This document shows, piece after piece, positions 9,579 through 17,593 of a stretch of 52,106 nucleotides of DNA. Source of the DNA: Bacteroidota bacterium. Its GTDB lineage: Bacteria > Bacteroidota > Bacteroidia > Chitinophagales > BACL12. The stretch spans positions 1-52,106 of the forward strand of contig WGOA01000039.1 of NCBI GenBank assembly GCA_016124275.1. Reading direction: 5' to 3'. Numbering within the stretch: the stretch's first letter is position 1; each line of letters opens with the position of its first letter. The notes under the pieces are model-generated. The model was not told the DNA's origin, made no database searches, and saw only the letters and a list, made by a program, of their open reading frames with translations. A program made the position numbers and the translations under genes.

Positions 9579-10445
9579 ATGGCCAGAATCATCAAATCCG
9601 GACTTATTCAACTCAGCCTTGCAAAGACAGAAGGCGAAGGAAGTATTGACGAGATAAAAGAAGCTATGGTGCAAAAGCACCTGCCTTACATTGAGCAGGC
9701 CGGTAAGCAGGGTGTGCAAATTTTGTGCCTTCAGGAAATCTTCAACACGCCCTATTTCTGTCCTGGGCAGGACCCCGCCTGGTATGCTTCTGCAGAGGCG
9801 GTACCGGGACCGACCACGGAGCGCATGGCCGAGTATGCGCGCAAGTACCAGATGGTGATTATCGTGCCGGTTTACGAAGAAGAGCAACCCGGTGTGTATT
9901 ACAACACGGCTGCGGTTATTGACGCGGATGGCACGTATCTGGGCAAGTACCGCAAGACGCATATTCCCCAAACAGGGGGCTTCTGGGAGAAGTTCTTTTT
10001 TAAGCCGGGCAACCTGGGATACCCCGTTTTTCAAACCCAGTACGCCAAGGTAGGCGTGTACATCTGCTACGACCGGCATTTTCCGGAAGGCGCCCGCTGT
10101 CTCGGCCTGAATGGGGCTGAAATTGTGTACAACCCTTCCGCTACAACGGTCGGACAGTCGCAGTACCTGTGGAAGATTGAACAGCCCGCTCACGCTGTCG
10201 CCAATGCCTATTTCATGGGCTGCATCAATCGGGTTGGAACCGAGAAACCCTGGAATCTGGGCCATTTCTACGGCACGTCGTATTTTGTTAATCCACTGGG
10301 TGAAATCATTGCCAGTGCCTCTGATACAAAAGACGAATTGTTGGTGGCTGAATTTGACCTGGACCTCATTACCACGGTGCGCAACAAATGGCAATTTTAC
10401 CGCGACAGGCGTCCGGAGAGTTACGATGAGATTGTGATGCTTTAG
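9579..10445 (+). CDS. Beta-ureidopropionase (nitrilase superfamily)
   Basis: It hydrolyses N-carbamoyl-beta-alanine to beta-alanine, CO2 and ammonia. The nitrilase triad is visible: E53 in LCLQEIF, K126 in KYRKTHIPQ and C163 in VYICYDRHFPE. The C-terminal YRDRRPESYDEIV stretch resembles beta-alanine synthases. The ATG at 9579 (MARIIKSG) gives 288 residues, normal for the family; frames opening further upstream overlap dihydropyrimidinase and are unlike the family. N-carbamoylputrescine amidase is a close relative with a similar LQE-xF-xTPYFC motif, so substrate choice rests mainly on the operon. The gene sits 64 bases after dihydropyrimidinase and 45 before preT. Confidence 0.9.
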   Translation: MARIIKSGLIQLSLAKTEGEGSIDEIKEAMVQKHLPYIEQAGKQGVQILCLQEIFNTPYFCPGQDPAWYASAEAVPGPTTERMAEYARKYQMVIIVPVYEEEQPGVYYNTAAVIDADGTYLGKYRKTHIPQTGGFWEKFFFKPGNLGYPVFQTQYAKVGVYICYDRHFPEGARCLGLNGAEIVYNPSATTVGQSQYLWKIEQPAHAVANAYFMGCINRVGTEKPWNLGHFYGTSYFVNPLGEIIASASDTKDELLVAEFDLDLITTVRNKWQFYRDRRPESYDEIVML

Positions 10446-10450
10446 CTGCT

Positions 10451-10480
10451 GCATAACATAAAATATGTTATGCATAACAT
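10451..10480. promoter_or_regulatory. Palindromic operator candidate before preT
   Basis: The 45-base gap before preT holds three copies of GCATAACAT in alternating orientation (10451-10459 direct, 10465-10473 inverted, 10472-10480 direct). The last two form a perfect 16-bp palindrome, ATGTTATGCATAACAT, at 10465-10480. A 10-bp stem with a 3-base loop is also possible at 10451-10473. There is no T-run, so it is more likely a binding site for a dimeric regulator than a terminator. No regulator gene is linked in the window. Confidence 0.5.
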
Positions 10481-10490
10481 TGGTTAGCAT

Positions 10491-11840
10491 ATGGCTATAT
10501 TGAACAACAGATTGAGCCCTTCAGCATACGCTGAACATTTCCAGGACATTCACCCGCCGTTTGAAACGTTGGATGCCGCATTGGTAGAAGCGAATCGCTG
10601 TTTGTTTTGCTACGATGCCCCTTGCACCAAGTTGTGTCCCACCAGCATCGATGTACCCAAATTCATCAAACAAATAGCAACGGGAAACGTCCGCGGCTCT
10701 GCGCACACCATCCTTTCGGCCAACATCATGGGGGCGGGCTGCAGCAAGGTTTGCCCGGTTGAAAAACTTTGCGAAGGGGCTTGCGTCTTTAACCTCATGC
10801 ACGAACCCCCGATCAACATTGCCCGGTTGCAGCGCTACAGCACCGAAAAAGCCATGGCCGCTCGCTGGCCGCTGTTCACCCGAAAACCCCCTACCGGCAA
10901 ACGTGTTGCCGTGGTGGGCGCCGGCCCGGCCGGGCTGAGTTGTGCCCATGCCCTGTCCCGCGAAGGCATTGACGTGACCCTTTACGAGCGCGAGCCCAAA
11001 GGCGGAGGCCTCATGACCTATGGCATTGCCGCCTACAAAGTCACGCCGGAATTCTGCGAAGAAGAAGTTCAATACATTCTTTCCCTCGGGGGAGTAACCA
11101 TCCAGTACGAGCAAACGCTCGGCGCGAACCTGACCTTGGAGACGCTCCAAGCCCAGTACGATGCCGTTTATCTGGCCTTCGGAGTAGGGCAGGCGCGCCA
11201 ACTGAACATTCCGGGTGAAGCACTTGAGGGTGTAGTTGACGCCTTGTCGTTTATTTACCAACTCCGCGCGGAGGGCTTCTCGGCCGTGCCCGTGGGAGAC
11301 AAAGTAGCGGTGATCGGTATGGGCATGACCGCCATCGATGCCGCTACGCAAGCCCGCAGGCTCGGTGCTTCGGAAGTCACGCTTGTTTACCGCCGCACCC
11401 AAGACGAAATGCCTTGCACCCAGCACGAATTGGACATCGCCAAGCTGGACGGCTGCCAGGTCATCTGGCTGGCAGCACCCAGTGAAGTGCTGGGCTTGGA
11501 CGGCAAGGTTCAGCAGCTCGTTTGCGAACGCATGGAGTTGGGCGAACCCGACGCAAGCGGGCGCCGCAGCCCCAAACCTACCGGGGAGACCTTCGCAATG
11601 CATGTGGACATGGTCATCAAAGCCGCGGGACAAGAACCTTTCGGAGCATTGGTCAGCAACTTATCGCTGGCCCATAAGCAGGGGCGCGTCCAGGTAGCCG
11701 ACAAAACCCGGACCAACCTCCCCGGCGTTTTTGCCGGCGGCGATTGCGTCAACGGCGGCCGCGAAGTTGTGGATGCCGTGCAGGCTGGCAAAGACGGCGC
11801 TGCGAGCATCCTGATTTATTTGGCTGGAAGTCATTCCTGA
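10491..11840 (+). CDS. preT: Dihydropyrimidine dehydrogenase subunit PreT
   Basis: The electron-input subunit of the NAD-linked dihydropyrimidine dehydrogenase, which works with PreA to reduce uracil and thymine. At 449 residues it has the layout of the GltD-like family. Cysteines 37, 40, 45, 49 and 84, 88, 94, 98 can bind two [4Fe-4S] clusters. VAVVGAGPAGLSCAHAL (about 139-155) binds FAD, and a second dinucleotide fold, VAVIGMGMTAID, lies near 268. The C-terminal GVFAGGDCVNGGREVVDAV is the usual FAD-closing motif. The start is the ATG at 10491, 11 bases after the palindrome. In most genomes preA follows directly; here a secreted-protein gene lies between them. Confidence 0.94.
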   Translation: MAILNNRLSPSAYAEHFQDIHPPFETLDAALVEANRCLFCYDAPCTKLCPTSIDVPKFIKQIATGNVRGSAHTILSANIMGAGCSKVCPVEKLCEGACVFNLMHEPPINIARLQRYSTEKAMAARWPLFTRKPPTGKRVAVVGAGPAGLSCAHALSREGIDVTLYEREPKGGGLMTYGIAAYKVTPEFCEEEVQYILSLGGVTIQYEQTLGANLTLETLQAQYDAVYLAFGVGQARQLNIPGEALEGVVDALSFIYQLRAEGFSAVPVGDKVAVIGMGMTAIDAATQARRLGASEVTLVYRRTQDEMPCTQHELDIAKLDGCQVIWLAAPSEVLGLDGKVQQLVCERMELGEPDASGRRSPKPTGETFAMHVDMVIKAAGQEPFGALVSNLSLAHKQGRVQVADKTRTNLPGVFAGGDCVNGGREVVDAVQAGKDGAASILIYLAGSHS

Positions 11841-12017
11841 CTTCTAAAGGTCGAGGCAAAAACTGGAACACGGCGAATGATTGCTCTGGCAATCATCCAA
11901 ATTGTCTTGCTGTCAAATTGCTGATGAAGATCATCTATCTGAAGAGGTGGGGACCTTGTAATCTTTTGTAGCTTTCTCTTGTTTCGATTTTTGGAGTTGA
12001 CTTAAATCTATAAAATC

Positions 12018-14168
12018 ATGAAAAAAAACGCACTACAAAAGTTATTTAAGTATATTTGTCTAGGTGTAATTGTATTTTCCTTCCCTGCTCATGCAATGGC
12101 ATGCAATTGCATGAAGCTCCAGGGCAAGTACAATAAACTAACCAACAAACATGCTGAGGCCGTTGCGGCAGGAAATGATGTTAAAGCGCAGAACCTAAAA
12201 GACCGAATTATTAACCTGGTTAAGGATAACTGGAAAGAGATGGCAGATTGTCCGCCGCCTGTTTTACCGCCATCCTGGTGCCCCCCCCCTGGGGATGACA
12301 TGGGCAAGCGGGACGGAAAGAAAGGGCGGGTTGGACCGGGTTCCTCCGTGGTTTCCGGAATCTTAACAGGATTGGACACGGTTACCGTAGAAGTTTTCAT
12401 CCGCAATGCCAGCCCGATTGAAACAGAGATTGTAGCCCTTGAATTGCGTTCCGTAGCTCCCGTGCCGAGTGGCATGAGGTTATTGGATACGTTGCTTCCA
12501 GGAATTCTTATCCCGGTGCTGGGTCCCGGGGGTGATGTTTTAGTTCCGGTTCGGGTGGAGTTATCAGGACCACTCCCTCTGGGAACAAGCCTGCATATAG
12601 TAGGCCAGGTCGTTGGTCCGGATGGCCCATGGCCGGATTCCATTTCACAGACCTTATCCATAGCCGATGTTACGATTATTCCCCTTACGCCCATTGCAGA
12701 GATACCTCCAACGGGCTCTGTGTCCATGACTTGGCGCGTATTCAATCCCAACCCGTTTCCGATCCTGAAGGACTATACCTTTGTTATGGTCCCGGATCCC
12801 ATGGGTTATACAGAATTGAACAACGGAACGCCCTATCCCATCACCAATTCGTATGCTGCGGACAAATCCGTGATGGGGGGGAGCGTCCTTATTCCGGCAA
12901 GTGGATTTGTGGACATTACCAAAGAGCATGTCTCCAATGAAATTTGCGAACCGACCATGCTCGGCTGTTGTGCCTTGGAGATTGACGGGGGATTGTCTTG
13001 CATTCACAACCCTAACGAAGCCGGTGGACCCTTTTCTCCGGCTATGACAGCTAATGGATTGGACTTACACGGCGTTGCAAGTGGAGGCTTTGTTCGGGTA
13101 ACGATGAACGGCCCCACCGGGCTTTTTATCTCGCAGGTTCCAACCTTTCCCGGACAGCAAAAGGAACAGGTCATTGATCAGTTGGTTTGGGACATATACA
13201 ATCAGTACCTGGGCGTTCCAAACTTTCCTTATCAGGCTGTAGCCCTGGATAACTTCATCGAAGTCTTTGGTCCTGCTGGTGGAATCATTCAATTTCAATC
13301 GCTGGATCCAGGGTTGAGTTTCCAGCCTCCTCCTTGTGAAGCACCAGGCTGGCAGCACCCTGAAATTTTGCCCGGCGATCAAGCCCGCTTGAGTTGGATT
13401 CCCAATCCGGAAGCAACCAGTTACACCGTCAGGTTAATCGCCGATGGCGGACCGCCGCAGGATTTTCCAGTTCCTTCTTCGGCCGCTTCGTTTACGACGG
13501 TGCCATTAGGAGTAGGGGAATATGTTTGGCAAATTGCCAGTACTTGCGGTGAGTTTGAAAGCGCTTCCTCCATATTCAGTTTTCCGGACACCTTCCAGGT
13601 GGCTCCGTGTAATCAAGGTATTCCGCCGATTAACCTGAGCTCACAATTGCTGGCAACCCGGGTAAAACTCGACTGGGACCCAGTCAACAACACCACGGCC
13701 TGTCAGATTAAAGGTACGCGCATCGCGCCGCCTGGTCCCACGGGAACCCAGAACTTGTTCGGACCGGAGCCTTCCACCACCTTGGTACCCTATGCCCTGC
13801 TCGGTGCTGGGACTACTTGGGATTGGCGCGTTCGATGTGCTTGCAATACCAGTCCGGTGAATGGAACACCCTTTTCAGCCTTTGCATCCTTTACCGTACC
13901 CGTTCTTCGCCAGGAATCACTGTTTCCAAACCTGGTTGTGTACCCCAATCCTGCTGCTGATTATCTGGTGTTATCAGGCAGACCTGACCATCGGGAGATC
14001 ATCCTGACCCGTTTAGTTGACCTCATGGGCAAATCGGTTCTGACAACTTCCTGGTTGGATGCTGGACCCAATGTGCCACTGTGCATGGATATCTCCGGGG
14101 TTGCCCCGGGATTGTACCTGCTTGAATTAGACGGACACGTTCAACAGCTTGTGGACATCGTTCGCTGA
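12018..14168 (+). CDS. Secreted multidomain protein with T9SS sorting domain
   Basis: A 716-residue exported protein of unknown role. The signal peptide covers about residues 1-29 (a KKN-rich start, a hydrophobic core, then AHAMACNC). A short charged helical segment follows (to about 75), then a proline- and cysteine-rich stretch near 75-95. Two or more beta-sandwich regions fill the middle; those around 455-530 and 535-630 look like fibronectin III domains (SYTVRLIADGG, TTWDWRVRCACN). The end is a type A sorting domain (VVYPNPAADYLVLSG to GLYLLELDG). Cysteine is unusually frequent (CCALEIDGGLSC, for example). A strong terminator follows. It separates preT from preA, so it is probably a later insertion and not a pathway enzyme. 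Confidence 0.8.
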   Translation: MKKNALQKLFKYICLGVIVFSFPAHAMACNCMKLQGKYNKLTNKHAEAVAAGNDVKAQNLKDRIINLVKDNWKEMADCPPPVLPPSWCPPPGDDMGKRDGKKGRVGPGSSVVSGILTGLDTVTVEVFIRNASPIETEIVALELRSVAPVPSGMRLLDTLLPGILIPVLGPGGDVLVPVRVELSGPLPLGTSLHIVGQVVGPDGPWPDSISQTLSIADVTIIPLTPIAEIPPTGSVSMTWRVFNPNPFPILKDYTFVMVPDPMGYTELNNGTPYPITNSYAADKSVMGGSVLIPASGFVDITKEHVSNEICEPTMLGCCALEIDGGLSCIHNPNEAGGPFSPAMTANGLDLHGVASGGFVRVTMNGPTGLFISQVPTFPGQQKEQVIDQLVWDIYNQYLGVPNFPYQAVALDNFIEVFGPAGGIIQFQSLDPGLSFQPPPCEAPGWQHPEILPGDQARLSWIPNPEATSYTVRLIADGGPPQDFPVPSSAASFTTVPLGVGEYVWQIASTCGEFESASSIFSFPDTFQVAPCNQGIPPINLSSQLLATRVKLDWDPVNNTTACQIKGTRIAPPGPTGTQNLFGPEPSTTLVPYALLGAGTTWDWRVRCACNTSPVNGTPFSAFASFTVPVLRQESLFPNLVVYPNPAADYLVLSGRPDHREIILTRLVDLMGKSVLTTSWLDAGPNVPLCMDISGVAPGLYLLELDGHVQQLVDIVR

Positions 14169-14204
14169 ACTGCAAGCTAAAGGTCTGCTGTTTGGCAGCG
14201 ATTC

Positions 14205-14240
14205 AAGGGTCATTTCTCCCGGAGAAATGACCCTTTCTTT
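14205..14240 (+). terminator. Intrinsic terminator after the secreted protein
   Basis: A 15-bp perfect inverted repeat (arms 14205-14219 and 14221-14235, one central base) is followed by TCTTT. It would form a long hairpin with a T-rich tail and should end transcription before preA. Confidence 0.8.
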
Positions 14241-14342
14241 GTAGGCATCATAAGTACGACGCAGTCTAAAATCCGTCTTATCTTCGGAATTGGCTGGGTG
14301 TGTTCCGCTCAACTTTCTGTTGCTTTTACGCAACCTACCCCT

Positions 14343-15611
14343 ATGGCAGATCTCTCCACTGACTTTCTGGGCATCCGCTCTCCAAATCCCTTCTGGCTGG
14401 CCAGTGCCCCGCCTACCGATAAGATAATAAATGTTATGCGGGCGCTCGATGCCGGCTGGGGTGGCGTGGTTTGGAAGACGCTCGGTTCGCAGGTCAAGAA
14501 CGTATCATCTCGTTATTCTTCGGTCAATTACGGATCTAAGCGGATGATGGGCTTCAACAACATTGAACTGATCAGCGACCGACCGCTGCACCTGAACCTT
14601 CGCGAGATCACCGAAGTCGTGAAACGCTATCCGGATCGCGCCATGATCGTTTCGCTCATGGCCGACAACGACCGCGCATCCTGGCACACGCTCATTCGGC
14701 AATGCGAAGACGCCGGGGCCATGGGCTTCGAACTCAATTTTGGGTGTCCGCACGGCATGACGGAGCGGGGCATGGGCGCGGCGGTAGGGCAGGACCCGGA
14801 AATCGCCAAAATGGTGGTGGAATGGGTTATGGAAAAAGCCACCATTCCGGTTATTACCAAGTTGACCCCCAACGTGCATTCCGTAGTTCCTACTGCCCGC
14901 GCTTCCGTAGAAGGAGGTAGCAATGCCCTGAGCCTGATCAATACCATCCAAAGCGTAACCGGTGTTGACCTGGACACCCTGGTGCCCAATCCCTATGTGG
15001 CGGGAAAGAGCGTTTACGGCGGCTATTGCGGCCCTGCGGTCAAGCCTATTGCCTTGAAGATGCTGACTACCGTTGCACAGGACCCGCTCACTTCCACCGT
15101 TCCTATTTCCGGCATTGGCGGAATCAGCACCTGGCGGGACGCGGTGGAATTCATGTTGCTCGGCGCCACGACCGTACAAATTTGCACCGCGGCCATGACC
15201 CATGGCTTCCGCATCATCGAGGATCTGTGCGAGGGCATGAGCAACTGGATGGACGAGAAAGGCTTTGTCCATACCCGCGATTTTGTCGGCAAGTCCGTGC
15301 CCAACATCACGCATTGGGAAGACCTGGACATCAATTACCACCACATCGCGCACATTAATCAGGACAAGTGCATCCACTGTGGACTGTGCTACATTGCCTG
15401 CGAAGACACTTCGCACCAGAGCATTCGGTTGGACCGTGGAAATCCGTACAATACCTATACGATTATCGAAGAGGAATGTGTGGGGTGCAACCTCTGCCAA
15501 TTGGTCTGTCCGGTTGCGGATTGCATCACGATGGTGGAACAGCGCGTGTCGCCGGAGTATGTCAACTGGAAGGAATGGCAGCGGCGCGGGTTGCCGCTGA
15601 ACGATCATTGA
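14343..15611 (+). CDS. preA: Dihydropyrimidine dehydrogenase subunit PreA
   Basis: The catalytic subunit that reduces uracil and thymine to the 5,6-dihydro forms using FMN. The ATG at 14343 (MADLSTDFLG) gives 422 residues, as in other PreA proteins. The active-site loop ELNFGCPHGMTERGMG carries the catalytic cysteine C135, aligned with the known cysteine of mammalian DPD. The C-terminus has two ferredoxin motifs, CIHCGLCYIAC and CVGCNLCQLVCP. Downstream of a terminator and apart from preT, it may need its own promoter; a partial box (TATCTTCG at 14279-14286) lies before it, but I see no matching upstream element. Confidence 0.95.
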   Translation: MADLSTDFLGIRSPNPFWLASAPPTDKIINVMRALDAGWGGVVWKTLGSQVKNVSSRYSSVNYGSKRMMGFNNIELISDRPLHLNLREITEVVKRYPDRAMIVSLMADNDRASWHTLIRQCEDAGAMGFELNFGCPHGMTERGMGAAVGQDPEIAKMVVEWVMEKATIPVITKLTPNVHSVVPTARASVEGGSNALSLINTIQSVTGVDLDTLVPNPYVAGKSVYGGYCGPAVKPIALKMLTTVAQDPLTSTVPISGIGGISTWRDAVEFMLLGATTVQICTAAMTHGFRIIEDLCEGMSNWMDEKGFVHTRDFVGKSVPNITHWEDLDINYHHIAHINQDKCIHCGLCYIACEDTSHQSIRLDRGNPYNTYTIIEEECVGCNLCQLVCPVADCITMVEQRVSPEYVNWKEWQRRGLPLNDH

Positions 15612-15636
15612 TTGTGGTCCTCCAGTGGTAATTTTG
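15608..15636 (+). promoter_or_regulatory. Candidate promoter for hemJ
   Basis: TTG at 15608-15610, an 18-base spacer and TAATTTTG at 15629-15636 match the Bacteroidota housekeeping promoter. The expected start of transcription is near 15643, where a CAGGGG/CCCCTG hairpin (15638-15656) would form the 5' end of the message. Confidence 0.45.
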
Positions 15637-15713
15637 CCAGGGGTCTTTATCCCCTGACCATGATGCCGGCATTGCTGCCACGGTAACTGGCCGCTCGGCA
15701 AACCAAGCTTTCC

Positions 15714-16238
15714 ATGAACCTTTTGTACGTCCGCGCCTTGCACATCATTTTTGTGGTCACCTGGTTCAGCGGCATGTTTTACCTCTGTCGCTTGTTTATC
15801 TATAACCGCGAAGCGCAAGACAAACCGGAACCGGAACGCAGCATTTTGCAAGCGCAGTTTGGCATCATGATCCAGCGTTTGCTGTTTGGAATCACCTGGC
15901 CTTCCGCCATTTTGACGCTTCTTTTTGGGACCTGGCTGCTGCTGCAATACAACAACCTGCCGGTGTGGCTTTACTTGAAACTGGGTTTGGTCCTGCTCTT
16001 GTACGGGTACAACATTTCGCTGCATGTGCTCTATCGTCAACAGCGCCGCGGCGTTTTTCGTTACACCAGCACGGGTTTGCGGCTTTGGAACGAGGTGCCT
16101 ACCGTGTTTCTGGTCGGAATTGTTATGCTTGTAGTGGTGCAGCAAAACATTAGTCTGCTCTATGGCATCCTTGGCCTCCTGGGCCTGTCCGTTGCGCTCA
16201 TGGGGGGAATTTTTGCTTATCGGCGCATGCGGGGTTAG
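15714..16238 (+). CDS. hemJ: HemJ-type protoporphyrinogen IX oxidase
   Basis: An inner-membrane enzyme that oxidises protoporphyrinogen IX to protoporphyrin IX in haem synthesis. The 174-residue protein has four to five hydrophobic helices. Family marks are H10 in RALHIIFVVTWFSGMFYLCRLFIYN, K89 in VWLYLKLGLVLLL and LRLWNEVPTVFLVGIVMLVV near 120-139. It stands alone on the plus strand, with its own promoter candidate and a convergent neighbour 17 bases after its stop. The family is recognised with good confidence; a second, unrelated oxidase elsewhere in the genome is possible. Confidence 0.85.
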   Translation: MNLLYVRALHIIFVVTWFSGMFYLCRLFIYNREAQDKPEPERSILQAQFGIMIQRLLFGITWPSAILTLLFGTWLLLQYNNLPVWLYLKLGLVLLLYGYNISLHVLYRQQRRGVFRYTSTGLRLWNEVPTVFLVGIVMLVVVQQNISLLYGILGLLGLSVALMGGIFAYRRMRG

Positions 16239-16255
16239 GGTTTCGCCGACGGCTT

Positions 16256-16915
16256 TCAGCTCTTTTGAGCTTCACGCGTCAAGGAATCCACCTCTTCCAG
16301 CAAGGACATGGCTTGCATCAATGGGGTCCATTCCTTCCCCTGAAACAGCAGCCTGAACCAGCGCTTGTCTTTGTTTTCTATGCGGATGTTCACAAACAGC
16401 CACAACGCTGCCACGAGGAACAAGAACGTGACCCCGATCTGGAAGATCCACAAACCTGTGGAGCCCTGCGCAATCATGGTATCGTTGAGGTAAAAGGTGG
16501 TCCAGACAGGCAATTGCAAAAAGAGGATTCGGGTTACCCACAACGTGGAGGTTTGAAGCCGGGCAATTTTAGCCTGGACGGCAAAAATGGGTTTGTTAAA
16601 ATCTGTGCGCTGCAAGAGCACCAGCTGGTAGAGGTACACAAAAATAGCGATGGTGGTAAACAGCGATTGAATGCCCATGGACACCAGGAAAAAGGGGTGG
16701 AACGTGGCGAAACCGGCGATCAACAAGGTGTTAAGGAGCAGTACCCAGACGACACCTGCCACCAGTGTAAAGAGTTTAACTGGCCGCATCGTGCCCAACA
16801 GCGAATGGCTTTTGAGTTGGGCGATATCGGTTGCCTGTTGATGGTTGATACGGAGTACCTCATCCAATTTTTCTTCGTAGCGCGACCAGGATTGTTGCAG
16901 AGCTTGGATTTCCAT
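16256..16915 (-). CDS. Four-helix membrane protein paired with ECF sigma factor
   Basis: A 219-residue protein of unknown role. A soluble N-terminus (about 45 residues with coiled-coil features, QSWSRYEEKLDEVLRINHQQ) is followed by four hydrophobic segments near 45-70, 75-100, 125-145 and 150-175, and a charged C-terminal tail. It starts 8 bases after the sigma factor gene, so the two form an operon. Such a position is where anti-sigma factors are found, but I see no zinc-binding HxxxCxxC motif, so this would be an atypical partner. Its reading frame is well preserved. Confidence 0.75.
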   Translation of the reverse strand: MEIQALQQSWSRYEEKLDEVLRINHQQATDIAQLKSHSLLGTMRPVKLFTLVAGVVWVLLLNTLLIAGFATFHPFFLVSMGIQSLFTTIAIFVYLYQLVLLQRTDFNKPIFAVQAKIARLQTSTLWVTRILFLQLPVWTTFYLNDTMIAQGSTGLWIFQIGVTFLFLVAALWLFVNIRIENKDKRWFRLLFQGKEWTPLMQAMSLLEEVDSLTREAQKS

Positions 16916-16923
16916 AGGATAGA

Positions 16924-17442
16924 TTATTGCGGATTGAATTTTTTTCGCAAGGCAGTTTTTATTCGATTTATTTTTGTTCCAACATGGCTCTCAGAAAATC
17001 CCATGATGGCAGCCATTTCTTTGTGACTTTTTTGATCCAGATACAGCAGCATTAGCGCCCGATCCAATTCGCGCAATTCGTCAAGAAAGGCGTAAAGCTG
17101 CGCGACTAGCTCTTCTTTTTCCGCGCTTTCGATATCCTGTTCAGCTTTAGAATCAACATATTCCAGAATATGTTTTGAAAAGGGTTCTGTTTTGCTTTCG
17201 AGATGTTTTTCTTTTCGATAGGACGAAATGGCCACGTTCAGTACAATCCGGTAAATCCAGGTACTGTAGCGGTACTGGTTGTCGTAGCTGGAGAACGATC
17301 GCCAGAGTTGCAACGTTGTTTCCTGGATGAGATCCTGGCGATCCTGTTCCGTTTTACCGTAAGCGCGGGCCACCTTGTACAGGATTCCTTTGTGGGCATC
17401 CAGGACACTTAAAAATGCTTCAGGTGATGGGGAATTGGACAT
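16924..17442 (-). CDS. ECF-type RNA polymerase sigma factor
   Basis: A 172-residue sigma-70 family protein with only regions 2 and 4. Region 2 (about 12-75) contains DRQDLIQETTLQLWRSF and YSTWIYRIVLNVAISSYR. Region 4 (about 112-168) contains ELDRALMLLYLDQKSHKEMAAIMGFSESHVGTKINRIK, the helix-turn-helix that reads the -35 element. The linker between them is acidic. It is the first gene of a two-gene operon with the membrane protein downstream. No conventional anti-sigma factor is visible. Target promoters cannot be told from this window. Confidence 0.88.
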   Translation of the reverse strand: MSNSPSPEAFLSVLDAHKGILYKVARAYGKTEQDRQDLIQETTLQLWRSFSSYDNQYRYSTWIYRIVLNVAISSYRKEKHLESKTEPFSKHILEYVDSKAEQDIESAEKEELVAQLYAFLDELRELDRALMLLYLDQKSHKEMAAIMGFSESHVGTKINRIKTALRKKFNPQ

Positions 17443-17593
17443 ACCAATGGAAATGGCTACAGGTAAGTTGCCTGGCTAACCAAGCCGAACACTACCATTA
17501 TTCGCAGAAGGTGGTGAAAAATCACAGATTGCCCTGGATTTTTTCAAGAAAAAGATTTGAACCCGCGATTTAACCTGCTTTCCCAACCGCCGT

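Noticed and set aside
12095-12112. 14-bp palindrome CATGCAATTGCATG
   Set aside because: It is inside the coding region for the signal peptide of the secreted protein and explained by codons; no other copy is near.
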